64,000 nucleotides of DNA from Streptomyces sp. DH24 (GTDB lineage: Bacteria; Actinomycetota; Actinomycetes; Streptomycetales; Streptomycetaceae), in assembly GCF_029813775.1 (NCBI RefSeq), contig NZ_JARVKW010000010.1, forward strand, positions 62,001-126,000, given 5' to 3'. The stretch's first letter is position 1. Every line of letters begins with the position of its first letter. Both the position numbers and the translations under genes were made by a program. The notes under the pieces were generated by a model. It was not told the origin of the DNA. It saw nothing but the letters and a program-made list of their open reading frames with translations, and searched no databases. This document shows positions 11,153 to 19,745 of this stretch, piece by piece.

Positions 11153-12595
11153 TCACAGCGGCCACTGCCGCGTCACCGTCGTCCCCGCTCCGGTCCCTCC
11201 GGTCGCCCCGGTAGCACCGTCAGCCCCAGCCGCCCCGGCCCCGTCGTCGTGGACCGTCAGCCGTACCGCGTCGCGGCCGTCCGGGAGTGTCGTCGTCGCG
11301 TCGACGGTGACCTCGACGCGGGTGACGTCGCCGCGCCGGGACGCGGTGGCCAGGGCGCGGCGCAGCGCGGTCAGCAGCCGGGCCGCGGTCTCGTCCGGTA
11401 CGCGGTTGTCGACGGGCCCCGTGAAGTGCGTGGACGGCGGGAAGCCCAGCAGGGCCGCCGCGCTCGCCGTCTCCCGCAGTACCCGGGCGCGCAGGGAGGC
11501 GGGCGCGTCGGCCGGTGGCTGCTGGAGCGCGAAGATCGCCGTACGGACCTCCTGGACCGTCGACTGCAACTCGTCCACCGCCCGTCCGAGGATGTCGTGG
11601 ACGGCGCCCGGCGGGCTGCGGCGCTGCGTGGACTCCAGCATCATCCCGGTGGCGAACAGCCGTTGCACCACGAGGTCGTGCAGGTCGCGGGCGATGCGGT
11701 CGCGGTCCTCGTAGACCGCCAGGCGCTGCCTGCGGCGGCGGGCGTCGGCGAGGACCAGGGCGAGGGCCGCCTGGGAGGCGAACTGCGTCGCCAGGTGCCG
11801 TTCCACCGCCGTGTAGGGGCGGGTGCCGCGCGCGCGGCACAGGGCGAGGGTGCCGATCAGCCGCCCGCCGGCCTGGAGCGGCAGCAGCATGCTCGGCCCG
11901 AAGCGGTGCCGCACCCGGGTCGTCATACGGGGGTCGGTCGCCGCGTCGTCGGTGAACACCGGCTCCCCGCCGAGGAGTTGGTCGAGCACGGCGGTGCCCG
12001 GCGCGATGGTCGTCCCGAGGATGTCGTCGGGGGCGTCCGGCACGGCCGCCGTCACGATCTCCATGCCGCCCTCGGCGGTCGGTTGCAGGATGACGCCCGC
12101 GGCGGCGTCGGCCAGGACGCGGGCGCGTTCCGCGACCGTCGTCAGCGCGTCGTCGGCGGCCTCGCCGGACAGCAGCGCGGTGGTGACGGCGGCGGCCCCC
12201 TCGACCCAGCGTTCCCGCCGCCGGGCCGCCTCGTACAGGCGGGCGTTGCCGATGGCGGCGCCGGCCTGCTCGGCGAGCAGCCGCACCAGCCGTTCGTCCT
12301 CGGCGGCGAACGGGCCGCCGTCCCGCTTGTCGGCCAGGCTCAGTTCGCCGAACTCCTCGTCGCGCACCCGGACCGGCACGCGCAGCGAGCACGGCGCGGG
12401 CGGCACGTCCGGCGGGCCTTGCGCGCGGATGTCGGTGAGACCGTCGCGGTGCGGGTCCCGGGCGACGAGCACGGCCTGCCGGGCGCCGGTCAGTTCGGCG
12501 GCGCCGTCCACGATGTGCCGCAGCGTGGTGCGCAGCTCCAGGTCGGTGCCGACGCCGAGGACCGCGTCGAGGAGCGGCGGCAGCTCGTCGGCCAT
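11153..12595 (-). CDS. GAF-domain histidine kinase of the DosS/NarL-partner type with a decayed ATPase domain
   Basis: Protein of 480 residues. Two GAF domains (about 10-125 and 135-285) precede the HisKA_3 dimerisation helix with phospho-acceptor His306 (RDLHDLVVQRLFATGMML). The ATPase domain is abnormal. The N-box reads RALATASRRGDV, so the metal-binding Asn is missing. After the D-box HDDGAG (449-454) the lid and G2 segment are replaced by a Gly-Ala-Thr repeat of about 17 residues before the usual GTTVT end. The protein may dimerise and accept phosphate but is unlikely to bind ATP normally. It follows the MreB-like gene by 38 bp and no response regulator is adjacent. Confidence 0.85.
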   Translation of the reverse strand: MADELPPLLDAVLGVGTDLELRTTLRHIVDGAAELTGARQAVLVARDPHRDGLTDIRAQGPPDVPPAPCSLRVPVRVRDEEFGELSLADKRDGGPFAAEDERLVRLLAEQAGAAIGNARLYEAARRRERWVEGAAAVTTALLSGEAADDALTTVAERARVLADAAAGVILQPTAEGGMEIVTAAVPDAPDDILGTTIAPGTAVLDQLLGGEPVFTDDAATDPRMTTRVRHRFGPSMLLPLQAGGRLIGTLALCRARGTRPYTAVERHLATQFASQAALALVLADARRRRQRLAVYEDRDRIARDLHDLVVQRLFATGMMLESTQRRSPPGAVHDILGRAVDELQSTVQEVRTAIFALQQPPADAPASLRARVLRETASAAALLGFPPSTHFTGPVDNRVPDETAARLLTALRRALATASRRGDVTRVEVTVDATTTLPDGRDAVRLTVHDDGAGAAGADGATGATGGTGAGTTVTRQWPL

Positions 12596-12633
12596 GCGCG
12601 GTCCGCCCCGCCGTCCGCAGGCCCGGGAGCCGC

Positions 12634-13671
12634 TCAGCCGGCCAGCGGGTCGAGCACCATCGGCTCGATCTTGCCCTCCAGCATGGCGCCCAGGCCCAGC
12701 ACGGCGCACACGTCCGGCCGCTCCGCGATGTGCACCGGCATGCCGGTCGCCTGCCGCAGCATCGTGTCCAGGCCGGGCAGCAGCGCGCTGCCGCCGACCA
12801 TCATGATCCCGCGGTCGGCGAGGTCGGCGACCAGATCGGGCGGGCAGTCCCGCAGCACCTTGCCGATGCCGTCGAGGACCGCGGTCAGCGGGGTCTGGAT
12901 GGCGTCCCGGACGGCGGCGGTGTCCACGTGCACGGACCGCGCGAGGCCGGTGGCGACGTCCCGCCCGTGGATCTCCGTGGAGGCCGGGCCCTGCGGGGTG
13001 AGCCCGTTGCCGGACAGGGCGAGCTGGAGCGGGCGTACGGACTGGCTCGGCAGCACCAGTTCGTGCCGCTGGCGCAGGTGCTGGACGATCGCGTGGTCCA
13101 CCGCCTCGCCGCCGACGGGGATGCGCTCGGCGGTCACGATGGAGCCCAGGGACAGCACCGCGACCTGGGTGGCGGCGGCACCGCACACCATGATCATGCT
13201 GGCCTCGGGCCGCTCCACGGGCAGTCCGCAGCCGACGGCGGCGGCGATGAGGGTGTCGACCAGTTCGACGCGGCGCGCCCCCAGACCGACGAGCGTCTCG
13301 ATGGCGGCCCGCTGGGCGAGCGGATCGGCGTCGTGCGGGGTGCAGGCCGCGGCGCGCAGCCGGGGCTTGCGGCGCAGGGCGCGGCGCATCTTGTCGCCGA
13401 GCAGGTGCCGCAGCATGCGCTGCGCCATCTCGATGTCGACGACCGAGCCGCCGGAGACCGGGCGGACGACGCGGATGTAGCCGGGGGTGCGGCCCGTCAT
13501 CTTCTCCGCGAACTCGCCGACCGCGATGAGCGCGCCGGTCCTGGTGTTGACGGCGGCGGCGGACGGCTGGTCCACGACGAGCCCGGCGCCCTTGACGTAC
13601 ACCCGCGTCCGCGCCGCTCCGAGGTCGACGGCGAAGTGGCAGCGGCGCAGCTGCTCCAGACTGGCGGTCAT
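12634..13671 (-). CDS. MreB/Mbl-like actin-family protein
   Basis: Actin-fold ATPase homologue of 345 residues. The phosphate-1 loop is in CHFAVDLGAARTRVYVKG, where canonical MreB has DLGTANT. Further actin-family motifs are present (IAVGEFAEKMTGRTPG, GGEAVDHAIV, GIMMVGGSALLPGLD). Streptomyces have MreB, Mbl and a divergent third homologue; this is not in an mre-rod operon, so it is closest to the divergent class. The ATG at 13671 has a GGGAGGAA site. It is probably co-transcribed with the decayed kinase 38 bp downstream. Confidence 0.85.
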   Translation of the reverse strand: MTASLEQLRRCHFAVDLGAARTRVYVKGAGLVVDQPSAAAVNTRTGALIAVGEFAEKMTGRTPGYIRVVRPVSGGSVVDIEMAQRMLRHLLGDKMRRALRRKPRLRAAACTPHDADPLAQRAAIETLVGLGARRVELVDTLIAAAVGCGLPVERPEASMIMVCGAAATQVAVLSLGSIVTAERIPVGGEAVDHAIVQHLRQRHELVLPSQSVRPLQLALSGNGLTPQGPASTEIHGRDVATGLARSVHVDTAAVRDAIQTPLTAVLDGIGKVLRDCPPDLVADLADRGIMMVGGSALLPGLDTMLRQATGMPVHIAERPDVCAVLGLGAMLEGKIEPMVLDPLAG

Positions 13672-13811
13672 GGCGGTTCCTCCCGAGAGCACAGACCGTG
13701 GGCCCCCGGGCGGGGGACCTCCTACGCATCGTCAGGGGACGCGGGCGGACGCGCCTTTCGGAGGGGGCCGGGCGGGGGGCCGCTGAATGGGGGGTCCTGC
13801 GGACGGGCGGA

Positions 13812-16800
13812 TCACCTGCCGTACGACACCGCGTCGACCAGGTCCGACAGGAGGCGCACGGCCGCCTGACAGCCCCGCTCGCGCAGCCGGTCCTCGTCGG
13901 GGAGGTTGTCCGTCACGGCGAGGAACGGCAGGTCCAGGGCCTGGGCGGCGGCCAGTTCGGCGGGGGAGGAGCCGATCACCACGGGGTTGCGGGGCGCGCT
14001 GCGGAACGAACCGAGCGCCCGCCGCAGACAGTCCGGGTCCGGCATGAGCAGGGCGGTGTCCCGGCTCCGGCCGTGGACGTTGCGCACCGAACCGCTCAGC
14101 GAGTGCACCTGCAGGTGGCGGAGCACCGCGCGCCGCGACACGTCGGTGACCACCGCGAAGTCCTGCGCGAAACGGGACGCGGCCAGGGCGACCACGAGGG
14201 AGGTGGCGTTGTGGTTCTGCGCGGAGTGCTCCGCGGCGCGCAGTTCCAGCCGGTCGAGGCGGTCGCGCAGGCGTGGGGCGAGCCGGGGGTCGTGGGCGTA
14301 GGCGCGCAGCACGTCGAGCGGGGGGGGGGTGTTGTCCGGGGACGGGGTCAGGGGGCGGCCGTCGAGGGCGTCGGCCGGGTCGCGGTTCTCGGTCACCAGG
14401 GACAGCAGTTCGAGGGCGGCGCTGCGGGCGGCGGACCGTGAGAACAGCCGGGTCAGCGGCCCGTCGAAGCCGAGCAGCACCGCGTCCGCGTCCTTGAGCA
14501 GGTCGGCCGGGGTGGGCGCGCGGGGCGGTGCCGGGCGGGGCGGGCCCTCCGGGGCGTCCCGGGGGGCGAGCCGTACGGAGCAGGACACGGCCAGCCCCGG
14601 CACCGGCCAGTCGCGCAGTCCGTCCTGGACGGCCCGCTGGGCGGCGCCGACTCGCCGGACGGTGTGGCGGCGGGTCAGGCGGGACGCCACCTGGGTCAGG
14701 TGGTTGAGCAGGAGGGTCAGGACGTCGGCCGTGTCGCTCCGGACGAACGCCACGGGGTCGTCCACGTGCCAGGACAGCTTGACGGAGGCCGCGAAGAAGC
14801 CGTGGCGGAAGGCGGGCAGGGACACGGTGCGGGTGGCGTGCCGCGGGGTGAGGTCCACCTCGTAGTAGTGCGTCGGCCGGCCGTCCGGCCGGAGAAGTGA
14901 ATGCCGGCCGTCGGCGGTGGCCGGCACGATGGCCGTGCGGCCGGGCACCGGCCCGGGCAGCGCGGTGGTGGGCCGGAGCGGGAGCGGGCCGCGCACCAGG
15001 TCCCGTGCGGGCTCCGCGGCCGGGTGCGGGATGTCGAGGGTGTGGTACCAGGCGGACGGCGACGCGTCCGGCCCGGTCCTCAGCGGCTCGAAGGCGCCCG
15101 CGTACTCGGGCCGTCGAGCGGTGAACTCCTCGTGCAGCGGCGGCGCGATCACCACGGCGTCCGACTCGATCCGGTCCAGGGCCGACCGCAAGCCGGGGGG
15201 TTCGGCCTGTTGGCCGTCACTTGCGAACCACGCGGTGTCCCAGAACGTCGTCCGCACCCGGGGCCGGGGCTCCAGCCCGGAGACGAAGAAGCGCAACGAG
15301 GGCAGGGTTTCCGCGAGGACGCTGTGCACGTCGGTCCCCGGCTCGGTGAGGACGACGTGGCCGTTGGCGCGGGTGAGCATCTCGTACTGGTGCGGGGCGA
15401 GGCCACCGCGTGCGAGCAGCCCGCTCAGGTACGAGCCGAGTTGGTCACGGGTCGTGTCGGTGAGGTGGTCGGCCTCCAGGACGATCGTGGGGCGGGCCGC
15501 TCGTGAGGCGTGCGGTGCGTCGCTCCCGCGCCGCGCCCGTGCGTGCAGGCGGCGGAACTCCTCGTGGTCCGGGTGGTCCCGCAGCAGGGCCGTCAGGTCC
15601 TCCGTGGCGCGCCCGAAGTCGCCGAGGGCGATGTCGAGTTCGGCGCGCGTCGCGCACAGCGTGAGGCGCAGGGCGCGCAGCCGGGCCCGGGCGGTCGCGG
15701 CGGCGGGGCCGGGGACGCCGTCGAGGGGGTCGCCGTGGAAGAGGTCCAGGGCCTGCTGGATCCGGGCGCGCCGGGCGGGCGGTTCCGGTTCCCGGCCGCG
15801 GGCGGGCAGGAGGTCCTCGCAGTGGATCACGTCGATGAAGGCGTCGGGTACGTGCAGGGCGAGGCCGTAGGACGGGGTGGCGAGGACGCCGGGGCCGAGG
15901 AGGCGGCGCAGTTCCGCCACCAGGCCGGAGACGCGGGCGGCGGCCTCGGCGGGCGGGGGCGGCGTCGGCCACAGGCCGCGTACCAGCTCGGCGTGGAGGA
16001 CGGGGCGGCCGTGCCGGAGCAGCAGCATGCACAGCAGGGCCTGGGCCTCCGGGGACGGAAGTTCCAGGGGCTCCTGGTACCGGCTGACGCGGAGCGGACC
16101 GAGCAGGGTGAACCGCAGCCGGTCGCGGTCCGGGGTGCGGGCGGGCTCGGGAAGCCGGCCGTCGGCGAGCAGTTCCAGCAGGCGCCGGTGCGGGGCCGCG
16201 TGGTCTCCCAACTCGTGCAGCAGCGAGCGGAATGCGTCGGCGTCGCTCCTGTCCGGGCGGTCGCCCAGCGCGAACCGGCTGATCATCGCGGTGCCGTCCG
16301 GGCACAGCAGCAGTCCGGCCCGGTCCCGCTGTCCCCATGCCAGCCCGTGGGCGTGCAGGGTGCGCAGCCCGGCGGTGACGTGGTGCACGAGGCGCTCGAA
16401 CACCGGGTACGGCAGCGGGCCGTTGCCCTGCCACAGTTCCGTCAGGGTCACGCCGTCCACGAACCGGGCGACCAGATACGGCGTTTCGCCGTCGACGCCG
16501 TAGTCCAGTACCGGCACCAGGTGCGGATCCCGGATGCCGGCCAGCACCTCGGCCTCCCGCAGGAAGCCCTCGCGCGGCGCCGCCCGCTCCGGGTAGCGGT
16601 GCACCACGACGGTACGGCCGGTCTCCTCGTCCACGGCCCTCCAGACCCGCCGCCCCTGCCCGCGCTGCCCGACCAGCCGGTACCGTCCGCCGACCAGCCG
16701 GCCCGGCTCGTCCGCGCCCAGTCGCCGTACCGTCTCCTCGCTGACCGTCGCGATGGCCGCGTCCCCGCCGTCGGACGGGCGCCGGCGGGCCTCCGCGCGG

Positions 16801-18674
16801 AAGTCGCCCGCGGCGAGGCCCGCCCGCTCGTCGATCAGGCCGCCGACGCGGGCCAGGAACTCACGGGTGCGGCCGCGTGCCGTGCGCGGCAGGGAGCGGT
16901 GCAGCAGGTCGCGTACGCCGGGGCGGAAGGCGTAACTGCCGGGCGGGCCGGGGACGGCCGTGAGCATGCCGCTGAGGATGATCTCGGCCAGGTGCTGCGG
17001 GCGCGGGTCGCGCAGCAGGACGTGCTGGACCAGGCGCATCACGGGCAGCGCCGGAACGGCCAGGGACAGATGACCGGCGAGCCGGAACGCCTCCGGGGAC
17101 GCCGTCCCCCGGAACCGCAGCACCAGTTCCTCGGGGCCCAGCGCGGCGATGTCGCGGGCGGTCTCGGCCGGCGGCACCGGAGCGGGCGGCAGCCAGGCCG
17201 CCGCGCCGGGGGTGCGGCCGCCGCCGGGGTCGCCGAGCAGCGCCGCCCAGTGGGCCAGCCAGGACGGCCCCGGTGCCAGCACCGGCACCGGTACGGCGGA
17301 CGGCGGCGGGGGCGCGGCGTCCGGGTCGTACGGGGCGAAGGCGAGCGCGGCCGAGGGGGCCGCCGCGGCCGGGGGCGTGAGCAGGCCGGGCTCGGCGGGC
17401 AGGGCCGTGGTGTGCCACAGGTGTTCCGGCAGGGGCTGCACGACGGCCACCGGCATACGGGCGGACCAGCGGCGCAGGGTGCGGTACCAGCGGTCGCCCG
17501 CCGGGCCCGGCCGCCACTGCGGGCCCATGCAGTCGCTGACGACGAGCGTGACCGTCCGCCCGTCGGCCGGGTCGGGGACCTGCCGGACCCGGCCGTCGGG
17601 GCCGGCGGGGTGCAGGGTGATCGTGCGGAAGATGCCCGACTGGGCGAGGACGGTGTGCAGTTCGCGGACCAGCGGGCGCCAGACGGGCATGGTGGGGCCG
17701 GTGTCGTGGACCAGGTTCAGGCGCAGCCAGCGGTCCGGGGCCGGGCGCAGCACCGGCAGCCAGGCGTCGGGGTGCGCGCCGAGGCGGGCGATCCGGTCGG
17801 CGGTGGCGTGCTCGTCGAGGACCCGGGCGTGCGGGGAGGGCACCTTGCGTTTGAGCGGACGCAGGGCCCGTTGCAGGGCGAGCGGGTGGTGCAGCATCGG
17901 CGGCGCGGGCGCGAGCAGCGGCGTGCCGTCGCCGCCGGCGGCCTGGCCGGGCCGGGGCGCGGGCAGGTGCAGCGGGACCCGGCCGTCGGACGGCGGTTCC
18001 GGGCGGGGCGGTCGAGGGCCCCGAGGTACGTCGGCGGGGGCGGCCGGGGGAGGGCCGCCGTGCGGAGTGGACGCGGGCGGGGCGGCGGGGCGACCGGGTC
18101 CGGCGTCGCTGTCGCCGTCCCCCTCGGCCCCCAACTGGCCTGCCAGCCACAGCACTTCGGCCAGCTCGCGCGGTGTGGGCCCGGCGTCCCCGGCCGCGTC
18201 CCCGCGCACGGCGCCCAGCACGGCCCGCAACCGGCCGACGGCATCCGCCGCACTGGCGCCGGGCTCCCGGGCCTTGCCTCGGCTGTTGTCCCGGGGCTCG
18301 CCCTGGCTGTCGTGCCGTGCTTCGTCGCGGGCCTTGCCCTGGCCGTCGTCGCGGGCCTTGCCCTGGCCGTCGTCGCGGGCCTTGCCCTGGGCGACGGCAT
18401 CCGCCTCACCGGCCCCGGGCTCCCGGCCCTCGCCCCGGCTGTCGTCCCGGGTCTCGTCCCGGGCCTTGCCGCGAACCTTGCCCTGGGCGACGGCGCCCGC
18501 CGCACCGGCCCCGGGCTCCCGGCCCTCGCCCCGGCCGTCGTTGCCGCCCTCGCCCCGGCCGTCGTCGCGGGCCCCGTCACCGCCCTCCGCGGCGCCCGGC
18601 GACGCCCCGCCGGTCCGGGGCTCGTCCGTCGGGTCGTGGTCTCGTGGTTGCCGACCCGCAGGGTCAGAAGCCAT
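13812..18674 (-). CDS. SAV_2336-like giant effector: vWA-like, pseudokinase, SARP/BTAD and HAD-like regions in one chain
   Basis: A 1,620-residue cytoplasmic protein, last gene of the Trypco1/trypsin/MoxR cassette. Residues 1-140 are a hydrophilic GKARDDGQ-type repeat. Residues 142-650 resemble SAV_2336 N-terminal proteins, including a vWA-like core (about 315-420: LRLNLVHDTGPTMPVW, VTLVVSDCMGPQW) with a weak MIDAS. Residues 661-838 are kinase-like, but the Lys, HRD and DFG positions read VVVHRYP, WGQRDRAG and ISRFALGD, so it is a pseudokinase. Residues 852-1049 look like a SARP winged helix plus BTAD. Residues 1265-1370 are unassigned, faintly SPFH-like. Residues 1396-1600 are HAD-like, with the nucleophile Asp replaced by Gly1402 (LLGFDGPL). 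The start overlaps the MoxR gene by 11 bp. Confidence 0.85.
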   Translation of the reverse strand: MASDPAGRQPRDHDPTDEPRTGGASPGAAEGGDGARDDGRGEGGNDGRGEGREPGAGAAGAVAQGKVRGKARDETRDDSRGEGREPGAGEADAVAQGKARDDGQGKARDDGQGKARDEARHDSQGEPRDNSRGKAREPGASAADAVGRLRAVLGAVRGDAAGDAGPTPRELAEVLWLAGQLGAEGDGDSDAGPGRPAAPPASTPHGGPPPAAPADVPRGPRPPRPEPPSDGRVPLHLPAPRPGQAAGGDGTPLLAPAPPMLHHPLALQRALRPLKRKVPSPHARVLDEHATADRIARLGAHPDAWLPVLRPAPDRWLRLNLVHDTGPTMPVWRPLVRELHTVLAQSGIFRTITLHPAGPDGRVRQVPDPADGRTVTLVVSDCMGPQWRPGPAGDRWYRTLRRWSARMPVAVVQPLPEHLWHTTALPAEPGLLTPPAAAAPSAALAFAPYDPDAAPPPPSAVPVPVLAPGPSWLAHWAALLGDPGGGRTPGAAAWLPPAPVPPAETARDIAALGPEELVLRFRGTASPEAFRLAGHLSLAVPALPVMRLVQHVLLRDPRPQHLAEIILSGMLTAVPGPPGSYAFRPGVRDLLHRSLPRTARGRTREFLARVGGLIDERAGLAAGDFRAEARRRPSDGGDAAIATVSEETVRRLGADEPGRLVGGRYRLVGQRGQGRRVWRAVDEETGRTVVVHRYPERAAPREGFLREAEVLAGIRDPHLVPVLDYGVDGETPYLVARFVDGVTLTELWQGNGPLPYPVFERLVHHVTAGLRTLHAHGLAWGQRDRAGLLLCPDGTAMISRFALGDRPDRSDADAFRSLLHELGDHAAPHRRLLELLADGRLPEPARTPDRDRLRFTLLGPLRVSRYQEPLELPSPEAQALLCMLLLRHGRPVLHAELVRGLWPTPPPPAEAAARVSGLVAELRRLLGPGVLATPSYGLALHVPDAFIDVIHCEDLLPARGREPEPPARRARIQQALDLFHGDPLDGVPGPAAATARARLRALRLTLCATRAELDIALGDFGRATEDLTALLRDHPDHEEFRRLHARARRGSDAPHASRAARPTIVLEADHLTDTTRDQLGSYLSGLLARGGLAPHQYEMLTRANGHVVLTEPGTDVHSVLAETLPSLRFFVSGLEPRPRVRTTFWDTAWFASDGQQAEPPGLRSALDRIESDAVVIAPPLHEEFTARRPEYAGAFEPLRTGPDASPSAWYHTLDIPHPAAEPARDLVRGPLPLRPTTALPGPVPGRTAIVPATADGRHSLLRPDGRPTHYYEVDLTPRHATRTVSLPAFRHGFFAASVKLSWHVDDPVAFVRSDTADVLTLLLNHLTQVASRLTRRHTVRRVGAAQRAVQDGLRDWPVPGLAVSCSVRLAPRDAPEGPPRPAPPRAPTPADLLKDADAVLLGFDGPLTRLFSRSAARSAALELLSLVTENRDPADALDGRPLTPSPDNTPPPLDVLRAYAHDPRLAPRLRDRLDRLELRAAEHSAQNHNATSLVVALAASRFAQDFAVVTDVSRRAVLRHLQVHSLSGSVRNVHGRSRDTALLMPDPDCLRRALGSFRSAPRNPVVIGSSPAELAAAQALDLPFLAVTDNLPDEDRLRERGCQAAVRLLSDLVDAVSYGR
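18255..18491. repeat. In-frame repeats coding for the charged N-terminal tail of the effector
   Basis: Short direct repeats (for example CCTGGCCGTCGTCGCGGGC, twice in perfect tandem) encode KARDDGQG-type peptides, residues about 62-140 of the effector. A longer block around REPGAG...AVAQGKAR also recurs. The tract looks prone to slippage and likely varies in length between strains. Confidence 0.8.
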
Positions 18675-19698
18675 CGTCGTCCGCCCCCGCGCTGAGGTAC
18701 GGCATCAGCTGTTCGGCCAGTTCGTCCTGGGACGTGGCGTCCAGCCCGGCGACGCCCGTGAGGTAGATGGCGTTGAGGAGTTGGTCGGTGGCGAGTTCGC
18801 CGCTGGTCGCGCGGGTGAGGAAGCCGTTGATCAGGGACTCGGCCCGCGCGTCGGCGCCGCCGAAGTGGGCGCGGACGATGTCGGTGAGCTGCGCCCGGTC
18901 CGGCCGGCGCAGCTTGAGGCGGACGCAACGGCGCAGGAAGGCGGGCGGGAACTCGCGTTCGCCGTTGCTGGTGAGGACGACGAAGGGGAAGGCGCGGCAG
19001 CGCACCCGGCCCCGGTGCACGGTGACCGGGGCGTCGGTGCCGTCGGCGAGCACCTGGGCCGCGCCGTCGGCCGAGTGGCGGGCGGCACGCACCAGTTCGG
19101 GGATCTCGTACTGGCCCTCCTCCAGGATGTTCAGCAGGTCGTTCGGCAGGTCCAGGTCGCTCTTGTCGATCTCGTCGACGAGCAGCGCGCGGGGCCGCTC
19201 GTACGGCAGGAGCGCCGTGCCGAGCGGGCCCAGCCGCAGATGGTCCTCGACGCCGCCGCCGGGCGGGCGGTGCCCGTCGCCCGCGTCGGCGGGGCCGGTC
19301 TTGCGGGCCGCGTAGAGGCGGGACAGCGGGTCGTACTGGTAGAGGCCGTCGGCCAGGGTGCTGCGGCTGGTGATGTTCCAGCGCAGCACCGGCCCGAGCC
19401 GCAGCTCGCGCGCGACCGCGTACGCCAGTGAGGACTTGCCCGTGCCGGGCGGGCCGGTCACCAGCAGCGGGCGGCGCAGGCACAGCGCCGCGTTGACCAG
19501 CCGCACGCTCTCCGGGGTGGCCACGTAGCTCTGCGCGCGGTGCACCCGGTCCGGGGAGACGGCCGACTCGTCGTCCGTGTCGTCGGGGTGGCGCAGCGCG
19601 GGGCCGCCGTCGAACGCCCGCCACGGCGGCGGCGCGGGCAGCTCGGCGATGCCGTCGTGCGGCTCGCTCGTGCCGGTGTAGACGGACCAGTTCGGCAT
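18664..19698 (-). CDS. MoxR-type AAA+ ATPase of the VMAP conflict cassette
   Basis: Cytoplasmic AAA+ ATPase of 344 residues. The Walker A is GPPGTGKSS (82-90), the Walker B LLVDEID (173-179), sensor 1 VLTSNGERE and the arginine finger region PAFLRRCVRL. In published ternary conflict systems a MoxR ATPase works with a vWA protein and a VMAP protein as a chaperone-like switch. Here the trypsin-VMAP gene lies 47 bp upstream, and the stop overlaps the effector start by 11 bp, suggesting coupled translation. Confidence 0.92.
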   Translation of the reverse strand: MPNWSVYTGTSEPHDGIAELPAPPPWRAFDGGPALRHPDDTDDESAVSPDRVHRAQSYVATPESVRLVNAALCLRRPLLVTGPPGTGKSSLAYAVARELRLGPVLRWNITSRSTLADGLYQYDPLSRLYAARKTGPADAGDGHRPPGGGVEDHLRLGPLGTALLPYERPRALLVDEIDKSDLDLPNDLLNILEEGQYEIPELVRAARHSADGAAQVLADGTDAPVTVHRGRVRCRAFPFVVLTSNGEREFPPAFLRRCVRLKLRRPDRAQLTDIVRAHFGGADARAESLINGFLTRATSGELATDQLLNAIYLTGVAGLDATSQDELAEQLMPYLSAGADDDGF

Positions 19699-19745
19699 GG
19701 ACGGGTTCTCCGGTCTGCGTGGGGCGGGGCGGGGGCGGGGGCGGG

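Noticed and set aside
18255..18491. CRISPR-like direct repeats
   Set aside because: The repeats are in frame in a coding region, irregular in spacing and have no unique spacers or cas genes.
15510..18695. A 1,061-codon open frame on the plus strand opposite the giant effector gene
   Set aside because: It has no recognisable domain, lacks the expected codon bias and mirrors the effector; an effect of high GC.
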